This document shows positions 1-14,038 of a DNA stretch of 64,000 nucleotides, one piece after another (positions within the stretch are counted from its first letter, which is position 1; every line of letters begins with the position of its first letter). The notes under the pieces were generated by a model. The model had not been told where the DNA came from. It did no database searches and saw only the letters and a list, made by a program, of their open reading frames with translations. This DNA comes from Salvelinus alpinus. Its lineage: Eukaryota; Chordata; Actinopteri; Salmoniformes; Salmonidae. The DNA lies in contig NC_092091.1 of the NCBI RefSeq assembly GCF_045679555.1, positions 76,936,461-77,000,460 on the forward strand, given 5' to 3'. The position numbers and the translations under genes were made by a program.

Positions 1-96
1 AGTTTTGTGGAGGGCTTGGACTTGCACAGTCACCTTGATCACAAAGATAAAGTTTCCTTGGTCTTGTGGTGTTATAAATGCTCCTTTCACTGCGGT
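1..96 (-). other. Possible partial exon at window edge
   Basis: On the minus strand a pyrimidine-rich tract ending in TTTAG (plus 97-110) is followed by 32 codons that stay open to the window edge, beginning TAVKGAFITPQDQ. It has the look of an acceptor plus exon, but I do not recognise the peptide. It lies where the third, leftmost copy of the B-box/FN3/GTPase family would continue. It could equally be chance, because 32 codons is short. The bases from 97 to 224 show nothing further. Confidence 0.2.
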
Positions 97-224
97 CTAA
101 AGACAACAGCAGAGCCAGGTGCTGGCACGCCCTGATTGCCTGGAAGATTTGTTCCACCTGGTTCACCACTGATTGAAGGAGGAGGAGTTTCACCACTGAG
201 GAGCTCCCAGGCAGTTTGTCAGCA

Positions 225-3200
225 CAATAATACAGTGTGATTAACATGACACACCACTAGTAGATCAATAATACAGTGTGATTAACATGACACACCACTA
301 GTAGATCAATAATACAGTGTGATTAACATGACACACCACTAGTAGATCAATAATACTGTGTGATTAACATGACACACCACTAGTAGATTACTAATACAGT
401 GTGATTAACATGGCACACCGCTAGTAGACCAATAATACAGTGTGATTAACATGACACACCACTAGTAGATCAGTATTACAGTGTGATTAACATGACACAC
501 CACTAGTAGATCAATAATACAGTGTGATTAATATGACACACCACTAGTAGATCAATAATACAGTGTGATTAACATGACACATCACTAGTAGATCAATAAT
601 ACAGTGTGATTAACATGACACACCACTAGTAGATCAATAATACAGTGTGATTAACATGACATCACTAGTAGATCAATAATACAGTGTGATTAACATGACA
701 CATCACTAGTAGATCAATAATACAGTGTGATTAACATGACATCACTAGTAGATCAATAATACAGTGTGATTAACATGACACACCGCTAGTAGATCAATAA
801 TACAGTGTGATTAACATGACACACCACTAGTAGATCAATAATACAGTGTGATTAACATGGCACACCACTAGTAGATCAATAATACAGTGTGATTAACATG
901 ACACACCACTAGTAGATCAATAACACAGTGTGATTAACATGACACACCACTAGTAGATCAATAATACAGTGTGATTAACATGGCACACCACTAGTAGATC
1001 AATAATACAGTGTGATTAACATGACACATCACTAGTAGATCAATAATACAGTGTGATTAACATGACACTGCTAGTAGATCAATAATACAGTGTGATTAAC
1101 ATGACACACCACTAGTAGATCAATAACACAGTGTGATTAACATGACACACCACTAGTAGATCAATAATACAGTGTGATTAACATGACACACCACTAGTAG
1201 ATCAATAATACAGTGTGATTAACGTGACACACCACTAGTAGATCAATAAAACAGTGTGATAAACATGAACCCCCCTAGTAGATCAATAATACAGTATGAT
1301 TAACATGACACACCAGTAGTAGATCAATAATACAGTGTGATTAACATGACACACCACTAGTAGATCAATAATACAGTGTGATTAACATGACGCACCACTA
1401 GTAGATCAATAATACAGTGTGATTAACATGACACACCACTAGTAGATCAATAATACAGTGTGATTAACATGACACACCACTAGTAGATCAATAATACAGT
1501 GTGATTAACATGACACACCACTAGTAGATCAATAACACAGTGTGATTAACATGACACACCACTAGTAGATCAATAATACAGTGTGATTAACATGGCACAC
1601 CACTAGTAGATCAATAATACAGTGTGATTAACATGACACACCACTAGTAGATCAATAATACAGTGTGATTAACATGACACACCACTAGTAGATCAATAAT
1701 ACAGTGTGATTAACATGACACACCGCTAGTAGATCAATAATACAGTGTGATTAACATGACACACCACTAGTAGATCAATAATACAGTGTGATTAACATGA
1801 CACACCACTAGTAGATCAATAATACTGTGTGATTAACATGACACACCACTAGTAGATCGCTAATACAGTGTGATTAACATGACACACCACTAGTAGATCA
1901 ATAATACAGTGTGATTAACATGACACACCACTAGTAGATCAATAATACTGTGTGATTAACATGACACACCACTAGTAGATTACTAATACAGTGTGATTAA
2001 CATGGCACACCGCTAGTAGACCAATAATACAGTGTGATTAACATGACACACCACTAGTAGATCAGTATTACAGTGTGATTAACATGACACACCACTAGTA
2101 GATCAATAATACAGTGTGATTAATATGACACACCACTAGTAGATCAATAATACAGTGTGATTAACATGACACATCACTAGTAGATCAATAATACAGTGTG
2201 ATTAACATGACACACCACTAGTAGATCAATAATACAGTGTGATTAACATGACATCACTAGTAGATCAATAATACAGTGTGATTAACATGACACATCACTA
2301 GTAGATCAATAATACAGTGTGATTAACATGACATCACTAGTAGATCAATAATACAGTGTGATTAACATGACACACCGCTAGTAGATCAATAATACAGTGT
2401 GATTAACATGACACATCACTAGTAGATCAATAATACAGTGTGATTAACATGACACATCACTAGTAGATCAATAATACAGTGTGATTAACATGACACACCA
2501 CTAGTAGATCAATAATACAGTGTGATTAACATGACACACCACTAGTAGATCAATACTACAGTGTGATTAACATGACACACCACTAGTAGATCAATAATAC
2601 TGTGTGATTAACATGACACACCACTAGTAGATCAATAATACAGTGTGATTAACATGACGCACCACTAGTAGATCAATAATACAGTGTGATTAACATGACA
2701 CACCACTAGTAGATCAATAATACAGATTGATTAACATGACACACCACTAGTATATCAATAATACAGTGTGATTAACATGGCACACCGCTAGTAGATCAAT
2801 AATACAGTGTGATTAACATGACACACCACTAGTAGATCAATAATACAGTGTGATTAACATGACACACCACTAGTAGATCAATAATACAGTGTGATTAACA
2901 TGACACACCACTAGTAGATCAATAATACAGTGTGATTAACATGACGCACCACTAGTAGATCAATAATACAGTGTGATTAACATGACACTGCTAGTAGATC
3001 AATAATACAGTGTGATTAACATGACACAACACTAGTAGATCAATAATACAGTGTGATTAACATGACGCACCACTAGTAGATCAATAATACAGTGTGATTA
3101 ACATGACACACCTCTAGTAGATCAATAATACAGTGTGATTAACATGGCACACCACTAGTAGATCAATAATACAGTGTGATTAACATGACACACCACTAGT

Positions 3201-4950
3201 AGATCAATAATACACTGTGATTAACATGACGCACCACTAGTAGATCAATAATACAGTGTGATTAACATGACACACCACTAGTAGATCAATAATACAGTGT
3301 GATTAACATGACACACCACTAGTAGATCAATAATACAGTGTGATTAACATGGCACACCACTAGTAGATCAATAATACAGTGTGATTAACATGACACATCA
3401 CTAGTAGATCAATAATACAGTGTGATTAACATGACACACCACTAGTAGATCAATAATACAGTGTGATTAACATGACACACCACTAGTAGATCAATAATAC
3501 AGTGTGATTAACATGACACACCACTAGTAGATCAATAATACAGTGTGATTAACATGACACACCACTAGTAGATCAATAATACAGTGTGATTAACATGACA
3601 CACCACTAGTAGATCAATAATACAGTGTGATTAACATGACACACCACTAGTAGATCAATAATACAGTGTGATTAACATGACGCACCACTAGTAGATCAAT
3701 AATACAGTGTGATTAACATGACACTGCTAGTAGATCAATAATACAGTGTGATTAACATGACACACCACTAGTAGATCAATAATACAGTGTGATTAACATG
3801 ACACACCACTAGTAGATCAATAATACAGTGTGATTAACATGACACACCACTAGTAGATCAATAATACAGTGTGATTAACATGACGCACCACTAGTAGATC
3901 AATAATACAGTGTGATTAACATGACACACCACTAGTAGATCAATAATACAGTGTGATTAACATAGCACACCACTAGTAGATCAATAATACAGTGTGATTA
4001 ACATGACACATCACTAGTAGATCAATAATACAGTGTGATTAACATGACACACCACTAGTAGATCAATAATACAGTGTGATTAACATGACACACCACTAGT
4101 AGATCAATAATACAGTGTGATTAACATGACGCACCACTAGTAGATCAATAATACAGTGCGATCAACATGACACACCACTAGTAGATCAATAATACAGTGT
4201 GATTAACATGGCACACCACTAGTAGATCAATAATACAGTGTGATTAACATGACACACCACTAGTAGATCAATAATACAGTGTGATTAACATGACACACCA
4301 CTAGTAGATCAATAATACAGTGTGATTAACATGACACATCACTAGTAGATCAATAATACAGTGTGATTAACATGACACACCACTAGTAGATCAATAATAC
4401 AGTGTGATTAACATGACACACCACTAGTAGATCAATAATACAGTGTGATTAACATGACACTGCTAGTAGATCAATAATACAGTGTGATTAACATGACACC
4501 ACTAGTAGATCAATAATACAGTGTGATTAACATGACACACCACTAGTAGATCAATAATACAGTGTGATTAACATGACACCACTAGTAGATCAATAATACA
4601 GTGTGATTAACATGACACACCACTAGTAGATCAATAATACAGTGTGATTAACATGACACACCACTAGTAGATCAATAATACAGTGTGATTAACATGACAC
4701 ATCACTAATAGATCAATAATACAGTGTGATTAACATGACACATCACTAGTAGATCAATAATACAGTGTGATTAACATGACACACCACTAGTAGATCAATA
4801 ATACAGTGTGATTAACATGACACATCACTAGTAGATCAATAATACAGTGTGATTAACATGACACACCACTAGTAGATCAATAATACAGTGTGATTAACGT
4901 GACACACCACTAGTAGATCAATAATACAGTGTGATTAACGTGACACACCA
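225..4950. repeat. 41-bp minisatellite, about 115 copies
   Basis: Tandem array whose unit reads CAGTGTGATTAACATGACAC followed by ACCACTAGTAGATCAATAATA. Most units are 41 bp; shorter ones lack two bases (ACATCACTAG) or three (GACACTGCTAG). Variants include GGCACACC, ACGCACC and ACACATC. A run of private variants (TAGATTACTAATAC, then CGCTAGTAGACC, then TCAGTATTAC) occurs near 381 and again near 1973, so a block of about 580 bp recurs at a fixed offset of 1,592 bp. No coding content. Confidence 0.97.
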
Positions 4951-5184
4951 TTGCCTCCTTGTGGTCTTCAAGGAGAAGTTGAAGAAGATGAGAGGAGAGG
5001 AGGATGTACACTATTGAAGCCAACGAACAAGAGGAGCAGAAGAGACTCCAACCTGACAGCTGGAAGAGAGAACCAAGTCGGTGAGGGGAGGACACACACC
5101 AATTCAATATCTAACTAAATGTCTGTTGTAGTTACTGGTAAAGAGATGATGAGCTGTAGTAACAAGGTGAGGTAGATCTCTTAC

Positions 5185-5450
5185 TGGTGCAGATAGTTGT
5201 AGAGACTGGTTCACTCTGTTCCCCATTGTTCAGCACAGTTGAGATGCTGACAGTGAATTCAGTACCAGGTTGCAGGTTTGAGAGAGTTTTGTGTTAGTCT
5301 TAGTATTCGCTGCGCTGGTCTCTGTTCCTGGTCTACAGTAGGATATGAGGAAGCGTTGTGGGACTTTCTCAATTCCTCCAGTCTTTGTCCAGCTGAATGA
5401 AGGAGGTCTCTCCCAATCGTCTGTCAACTTTTAAATCTCTAGGTGGAAGA
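5185..5450 (-). pseudogene. Frameshifted FN3 exon of a third family copy
   Basis: Minus-strand remnant of a fibronectin type III exon of the kind seen in genes A and B. Visible pieces are LPPRDLKVD, then in another frame PPSFSWTKTGGIEKVPQRF and ISYCRPGTETS, then in a third frame LQPGTEFTVSISTVLNNGE and SEPVSTTICTS. Two frameshifts are therefore needed, near 5413 and near 5295. A good donor (A|GTAAGAG) follows at 5184-5180, but no clear acceptor precedes the 5' end. The closest relative in the window is the broken FN3 exon of gene B at 54734-54920. Its GTPase exon would lie left of base 1. Confidence 0.7.
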
Positions 5451-5829
5451 TTTGTTTTAAGAATATTTTCACTTTGATAGATGAATCCATAACAATGTCT
5501 CTCTTAAAACAAGACTAAAAGCAAACTCTTTACCTGTGAATAGAGACCCGGAGACATGGATAGCCAGGGGCTACATAACCCCATCGCTATTGACATAGTA
5601 ATGTGTGTAACGTATGAACTGAGATCGCTGGTTAACTTGTGTCTCTCCACATTGCTAACGGAGCAGGGAGGGGGAGATGAGTGTGTGTTTTCTCTTACCA
5701 AATGCTGCCTGCAGCCAGTGATGTTCTTCTCCATCACAACTACCATTTATCAATCGCTCATTAAATAGCTAACAATTCTCAAAAGTAAATAGACATGTAG
5801 TCTGACAGTATGGGTAGGCTACAATATTG
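5451..5829. other. Unassigned unique sequence
   Basis: Nothing certain here. A minus-strand reading frame (5746-5536) ends at a donor-like sequence (CACAG|GTAAAG), so a leader exon of the leftmost gene copy is conceivable. The peptide is unremarkable and unrecognised. Confidence 0.2.
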
Positions 5830-6150
5830 CTGTGCAATGAACATGACATAAATTAGCATTAAGGCCCGATGGGGTGTGATATCAGGCCAATATAATGTAC
5901 CATGGATAAGGGCTGTTCTTAAGCACGACACAACGCTGAGTGCCCGGATATAGCCCTTAGCCGTGGTATATTGGCCATATACCACAAACCCCCGAGGTGC
6001 CTTATTGCTATTATAAACTGGTTGACAACATAATTAGAGCAGTAGAAAGTAATGTTTTGTCATACACCTGGTATACAGTCTGATATACCACGGCTGTCAC
6101 CCAATCAGCATTTAGAGCCCGAACCAGCTAGTTTATAATAGCCAATTAAT
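5830..6150. mobile_element. Dispersed salmonid repeat (unclassified)
   Basis: Stretch containing GGCTGTTCTTAAGCACGACA, CCGTGGTATATTGGCCATA, CCCCCGAGGTGCCTTATTG and CAATCAGCATTTAGAGCCCG. I recognise this as a very common dispersed repeat in salmonid genomic sequence, from memory rather than a search. It has no coding capacity. Its right end merges into the 40-bp minisatellite: its terminal GAACC-AGCTAGTTTATAATA is the first part of the array unit. Confidence 0.6.
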
Positions 6151-6753
6151 CCCAGAGCTGGAACCAGCTAGTTTATAATAGCCAATTAAGTCCAGAGCTG
6201 GAACCAGCTAGTTTATAATAGCCAATTAATCCCAGAGCTGGAACCAGCTAGTTTATAATAGCCAATTAATCCCAGAGCTGGAACCAGCTAGTTTATAATA
6301 GCCAATTAATCCCAGAGCTGGAACCAGCTAGTTTATAATAGCCAATTAATCCCAGAGCTGGAACCAGCTAGTTTATAATAGCCAATTAATCCCAGAGCTG
6401 GAACCAGCTAGTTTATAATAGCCAATTAATCCCAGAGCTGGAACCAGCTAGTTTATAATAGCCAATTAATCCCAGAGCTGGAACCAGCTAGTTTATAATA
6501 GCCAATTAATCTCAGAGCTGGAACCAGCTAGTTTATAATAGCCAAATAATCCCAGAGCTGGAACCAGCTAGTTTATAATAGCCAATTAATCCCAGAGCTG
6601 GAACCAGCTAGTTTATAATAGCCAATTAATCTCGGAGCTGGAACCAGCTAGTTTATAATTGCCAATTAATCTCGGAGCTGGAACCAGCTAGTTTAAAATA
6701 GCCAATTAATCTCAGAGCTGGAACCAGCTAGTTTATAATAGCCAATTAATCCC
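6121..6753. repeat. 40-bp minisatellite, about 16 copies
   Basis: Very regular array; the unit begins GAACCAGCTAGTTTATAATA and ends GCCAATTAATCCCAGAGCTG. Units are nearly identical, with single substitutions such as CTCAG, CTCGG, AATAAT or TTTAAAATA. The left half of the unit matches the end of the dispersed repeat just before it, so the array appears to have expanded from that terminus. Confidence 0.97.
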
Positions 6754-6755
6754 AT

Positions 6756-9700
6756 ATATACTTATACGCCTATAACGGTGTTATACTTATACACCTATAA
6801 CGGTGTTGTACTTATACACCTATAACGGTGTTATACTTATACACCTATAACGGTGTTGTACTTATACACCTATAACGGTGTTATACTTATACACCTATAA
6901 CGGTGTTGTACTTATACACCTATAACGGTGTTATACTTATACACCTATAACGGTGTGATACTTATACACATATAACGTTGTTGTACTTATACACCTATAA
7001 CGGTGTTATACTTATATACCTATAACATGTTATACTTATACACCTATAACATGTTATACTTATACACCTATAACGGTGTTATACTTATACACCTATAACG
7101 TTGTTATACTTATACACCTATAACGGTGTTGTACTTATATACCTATAACATGTTATACTTATACACCTATAACATGTTATACTTATACACCTATAACGGT
7201 GTTATACTTATACACCTATAACGGTGTTATACTTATACACCTATAACATGTTATACTTATACACCTATAACGGTGTTATACTTATACACCTATAACATGT
7301 TATACTTATACACCTATAACGGTGTTATACTTATATACCTATAACGGTGTTGTACTTATATACCTATAACATGTTATACTTATACACCTATAACATGTTA
7401 TACTTATACACCTATAACGGTGTTATACTTATACACCTATAACGGTGTTATACTTATACACCTATAACATGTTATACTTATACACCTATAACGGTGTTGT
7501 ACTTATACACCTATATCGGTGTTGTACTTGTACACCTATAACGGTGTTATACTTATACACCTATAACGGTGTTATACTTATACACCTATAACGGTGTTAT
7601 ACTTATACACCTATAACATGTTATACTTATACACCTATAACGGTGTTATACTTATACACCTATAATGTTGTTATACTTATACACCTATAACGGTGTTGTA
7701 CTTATACACCTATAACGTGTTATACTTATACACCTATAACAGTGTTGTACTTATACACCTATAACGGTGTTGTACTTATACACCTATAACGGTGTTGTAC
7801 TTATACACCTATAACGTTGTTATACTTATACACCTATAACAGTGTTGTACTTATACACCTATAACGGTGTTGTACTTATACAACTATAATGGTGTTGTAC
7901 TTGTACACCTATAACGGTGTTGTACTTATACAACTATAACGGTGTTGTACTTATTCATCTATAACATGTTATACTTATACACCTATAACGGTGTTATACT
8001 TATACACCTATAACGATGTTGTACTTATTCACCTATAACAGTGTTGTACTTATACACCTATAACATGTTATACTTATACACCTATAACGGTGTTGTACTT
8101 ATACACCTATATCATGTTATACTTATACACCTATAACATGTTATACTTATACACCCATAACGGTGTTGTACTTATACACCTATAACATGTTATACTTATA
8201 CACCTATAACGGTGTTGTACTTATACACCTATATCGGTGTTGTACTTATACACCTATAACATGTTATACTTGTACACCTATAACGGTGTTGTACTTATAC
8301 ACCTATAACGGTGTTGTACTTATACACCTATAACGGTGTTATACTTATACACCGATAACACGTTATACTTATACACCCATAACGGTGTTGTACAAATACA
8401 CCTATAACATGTTATACTTATACACCTATAACGGTGTTATACTTATACACCTATAACGGTGTTGTACTTATACACCTTTAACGGTGATGTACTTATACAC
8501 CTATAACGGTGTTATACTTATACACCTATAACGGTGTTATACTTATACACCTATAACGGTGTTGTACTTATACACCTATAACGGTGTTGTACTTATACAA
8601 CTATAACGGTGTTGTACTTGTACACCTATAACGGTGTTGTACTTATACACCTATAACGGTGTTGTACTTATACACCTATAACAGTGTTGTACTTATACAC
8701 CTATAACAGTGTTGTACTTATACACCTATAACGGCGTTGTACTTATACACCTATAGCGGTGTTATACTTATACGCCTATAACGGTGTTGTACTTATACAC
8801 CTATAACGGTGTTATACTTATACACCTATAACGGTGTTGTACTTATACACCTATAACGGTGTTGTACTTATACACCTATAACATGTTATACTTATACACC
8901 TATAACGGTGTTATACTTATACACCTATAACATGTTATACTTATACAACTATAACGGTGTTGTACTTATACACCTATAACGGTGTTGTACTTATACACCT
9001 ATAACGGTGTTGTACTTATACACCTATAACATGTTATACTTATACAACTATAACGGTGTTGTACTTATACACCTATAACGGTGTTGTACTTATACACCTA
9101 TATCGGTGTTGTACTTGTACACCTATAACGGTGTTATACTTATACACCTATAACGGTGTTATACTTATACACCTATAACGGTGTTATACTTATACACCTA
9201 TAACATGTTATACTTATACACCTATAACGGTGTTATACTTATACACCTATAACGTTGTTATACTTATACACCTATAACGGTGTTGTACTTATACACCTAT
9301 AACGTGTTATACTTATACACCTATAACAGTGTTGCACTTATACACCTATAACGGTGTTGTACTTATACACCTATAACGTTGTTATACTTATACACCTATA
9401 ACAGTGTTGTACTTATACACCTATAACGGTGTTGTACTTATACAACTATAATGGTGTTGTACTTGTACACCTATAACGGTGTTGTACTTATACGACTATA
9501 ACGGTGTGTTACTTATTCACCTATAACATGTTATACTTACACACCTATAACGGCGTTGTACTTATACACCTATAGCGGTGTTATACTTATACGCCTATAA
9601 CGGTGTTGTACTTATACACCTATAACGGTGTTATACTTATACACCTATAACGGTGTTGTACTTATACACCTATAACGGTGTTGTACTTATACACCTATAA

Positions 9701-12700
9701 CATGTTATACTTATACACCTATAACGGTGTTATACTTATACACCTATAACATGTTATACTTATACAACTATAACGGTGTTGTACTTATACACCTATAACG
9801 GTGTTGTACTTATACACCTATAACGGTGTTGTACTTATACACCTATAACATGTTATACTTATACAACTATAACGGTGTTATACTTATACACCTATAACAT
9901 GTTATACTTATACACCTATAACGGTGTTATACTTATACACCTATAACGTTGTTATACTTATACACCTATAACGGTGTTATACTTATACACCTATAACGGT
10001 GTTATACTTATACACCTATAACATGTTATACTTATACACCTATAACGGTGTTATACTTATACACCTATAATGTTGTTATACTTATACACCTATAACGGTG
10101 TTGTACTTATACACCTATAACGTGTTATACTTATACACCTATAACAGTGTTGTACTTATACACCTATAACGGTGTTGTACTTATACACCTATAACGGTGT
10201 TGTACTTATACACATATAACGTTGTTATACTTATACACCTATAACAGTGTTGTACTTATACACCTATAACGGTGTTGTACTTATACAACTATAATGGTGT
10301 TGTACTTGTACACCTATAACGGTGTTGTACTTATACAACTATAACGGTGTTGTACTTATTCATCTATAACATGTTATACTTATACACCTATAACGGTGTT
10401 ATACTTATACACCTATAACGATGTTGTACTTATTCACCTATAACAGTGTTGTACTTATACACCTATAACATGTTATACTTATACACCTATAACGGTGTTG
10501 TACTTATACACCTATATCATGTTATACTTATACACCTATAACATGTTATACTTATACACCCATAACGGTGTTGTACTTATACACCTATAACATGTTATAC
10601 TTATACACCTATAACGGTGTTGTACTTATACACCTATATCGGTGTTGTACTTATACACCTATAACATGTTATACTTATACACCTATAACGGTGTTGTACT
10701 TATACACCTATAACGGTGTTGTACTTATACACCTATAACGGTGTTATACTTATACACCGATAACACGTTATACTTATACACCCATAACGGTGTTGTACAA
10801 ATACACCTATAACATGTTATACTTATACACCTATAACGGTGTTATACTTATACACCTATAACGGTGTTGTACTTATACACCTTTAACGGTGATGTACTTA
10901 TACACCTATAACGGTGTTATACTTATACACCTATAACGGTGTTATACTTATACACCTATAACGGTGTTGTACTTATACACCTATAACGGTGTTGTACTTA
11001 TACAACTATAACGGTGTTGTACTTGTACACCTATAACGGTGTTGTACTTATACACCTATAACGGTGTTGTACTTATACACCTATAACAGTGTTGTACTTA
11101 TACACCTATAACAGTGTTGTACTTATACACCTATAACGGCGTTGTACTTATACACCTATAGCGGTGTTATACTTATACGCCTATAACGGTGTTGTACTTA
11201 TACACCTATAACGGTGTTATACTTATACACCTATAACGGTGTTGTACTTATACACCTATAACGGTGTTGTACTTATACACCTATAACATGTTATACTTAT
11301 ACACCTATAACGGTGTTATACTTATACACCTATAACATGTTATACTTATACAACTATAACGGTGTTGTACTTATACACCTATAACGGTGTTGTACTTATA
11401 CACCTATAACGGTGTTGTACTTATACACCTATAACATGTTATACTTATACAACTATAACGGTGTTGTACTTATACACCTATAACGGTGTTGTACTTATAC
11501 ACCTATATCGGTGTTGTACTTGTACACCTATAACGGTGTTATACTTATACACCTATAACGGTGTTATACTTATACACCTATAACGGTGTTATACTTATAC
11601 ACCTATAACATGTTATACTTATACACCTATAACGGTGTTATACTTATACACCTATAACGTTGTTATACTTATACACCTATAACGGTGTTGTACTTATACA
11701 CCTATAACGTGTTATACTTATACACCTATAACAGTGTTGCACTTATACACCTATAACGGTGTTGTACTTATACACCTATAACGTTGTTATACTTATACAC
11801 CTATAACAGTGTTGTACTTATACACCTATAACGGTGTTGTACTTATACAACTATAATGGTGTTGTACTTGTACACCTATAACGGTGTTGTACTTATACGA
11901 CTATAACGGTGTGTTACTTATTCACCTATAACATGTTATACTTACACACCTATAACGGCGTTGTACTTATACACCTATAGCGGTGTTATACTTATACGCC
12001 TATAACGGTGTTGTACTTATACACCTATAACGGTGTTATACTTATACACCTATAACGGTGTTGTACTTATACACCTATAACGGTGTTGTACTTATACACC
12101 TATAACATGTTATACTTATACACCTATAACGGTGTTATACTTATACACCTATAACATGTTATACTTATACAACTATAACGGTGTTGTACTTATACACCTA
12201 TAACGGTGTTGTACTTATACACCTATAACGGTGTTGTACTTATACACCTATAACATGTTATACTTATACAACTATAACGGTGTTATACTTATACACCTAT
12301 AACATGTTATACTTATACACCTATAACGGTGTTATACTTATACACCTATAACGTTGTTATACTTATACACCTATAACGGTGTTGTACTTATACACCTATA
12401 ACGTGTTATACTTATACACCTATAACAGTGTTGTACTTATACACCTATAACGGTGTTGTACTTATACACCTATAACGTTGTTATACTTATACACCTATAA
12501 CAGTGTTGTACTTATACACCTATAACGGTGTTGTACTTATACAACTATAATGGTGTTGTACTTGTACACCTATAACGGTGTTGTACTTATACGACTATAA
12601 CGGTGTGTTACTTATTCACCTATAACATGTTATACTTACACACCTATAACGGTGTTATACTTATACACCTATAACGATGTTGTACTTATACACCTATAAC

Positions 12701-14038
12701 AGTGTTGTACTTATACACCTATAACATGTTATACTTATACACCTATAACGGTGTTGTACTTATACACCTATATCATGTTATACTTATACACCTATAACAT
12801 GTTATACTTATACACCCATAACGGTGTTGTACTTATACACCTATAACATGTTATACTTATACACCTATAACGGTGTTGTACTTATACACCTATATCGGTG
12901 TTGTACTTATACACCTATAACATGTTATACTTATACACCTATAACGGTGTTGTACTTATACACCTATAACGGTGTTATACTTATACACCTATAACACGTT
13001 ATACTTATACACCCATAACGGTGTTGTACAAATACACCTATAACATGTTATACTTATACACCTATAACGGTGTTATACTTATACACCTATAACGGTGTTG
13101 TACTTATACACCTATAACGGTGATGTACTTATACACCTATAACGGTGTTATACTTATACACCTATAACGGTGTTATACTTATACACCTATAACGGTGTTG
13201 TACATATACACCTATAATGGTGTTGTACTTATACAACTATAACGGTGTTGTACTTGTACACCTATAACGGTGTTGTACTTATACACCTATAACTGTGTTG
13301 TACTTATACACCTATAACAGTGTTGTACTTATACACCTATAACGGCGTTGTACTTATACACCTATAGCGGTGTTATACTTATACGCCTATAACGGTGTGG
13401 TACTTATACACCTATAACGGTGTTATACTTATACACCTATAACGGTGTTGTACTTATACACCTATAACGGTGTTGTACTTATACACCTATAACATGTTAT
13501 ACTTATACACCTATAACGGTGTTATACTTATACACCTATAACATGTTATACTTATACAACTATAACGGTGTTGTACTTATACACCTATAATGGTGTTGTA
13601 CTTATACACCTATAACGGTGTTGTACTTATACACCTATAACATGTTATACTTATACAACTATAACGGTGTTGTACTTATACACCTATAACGGTGTTGTAC
13701 TTGTACACCTATAACGGTGTTGTACTTGTACACCTATAACGGTGTTGTACTTATACACCTATAACGGTGTTGTACTTATACACCTATAACGTGTTATACT
13801 TATAAACCTATAACGGTGTTGTACTTATACACCTATAACATGTTATACTTATACACCTATAACGGTGTTGTACTTATACAACTATAACGGTGTTGTACTT
13901 ATACAACTATAACGGTGTTGTACTTATACACCTATAACAGTGTTGTACTTATACACCTATAACAGTGTTGTACTTATACACCTATAACATGTTATACTTA
14001 TACACCTATAACATGTTGTACTTATACACCTATAACGG
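6756..14038. repeat. 25-bp minisatellite, about 290 copies
   Basis: Array of 24- and 25-bp units, typically ACCTATAACGGTGTTATAC plus TTATAC, alternating with a GTTGTAC form and a 24-bp ACATGTTATAC form. Rare private variants recur at fixed distances: TGTACAAATACACC at 8391, 10796 and 13027, and GTTGCACTTA at 9331 and 11736. This gives block duplications of 2,405 bp and about 2,231 bp. Each unit holds an imperfect inverted repeat (CACC...GGTG). No coding content. Confidence 0.97.

Noticed and set aside
225-14038. Possible CRISPR-like or coding repeat array
   Set aside because: Units are directly contiguous with no unique spacers and the context is a vertebrate genome with introns and SINEs, so these are minisatellites.
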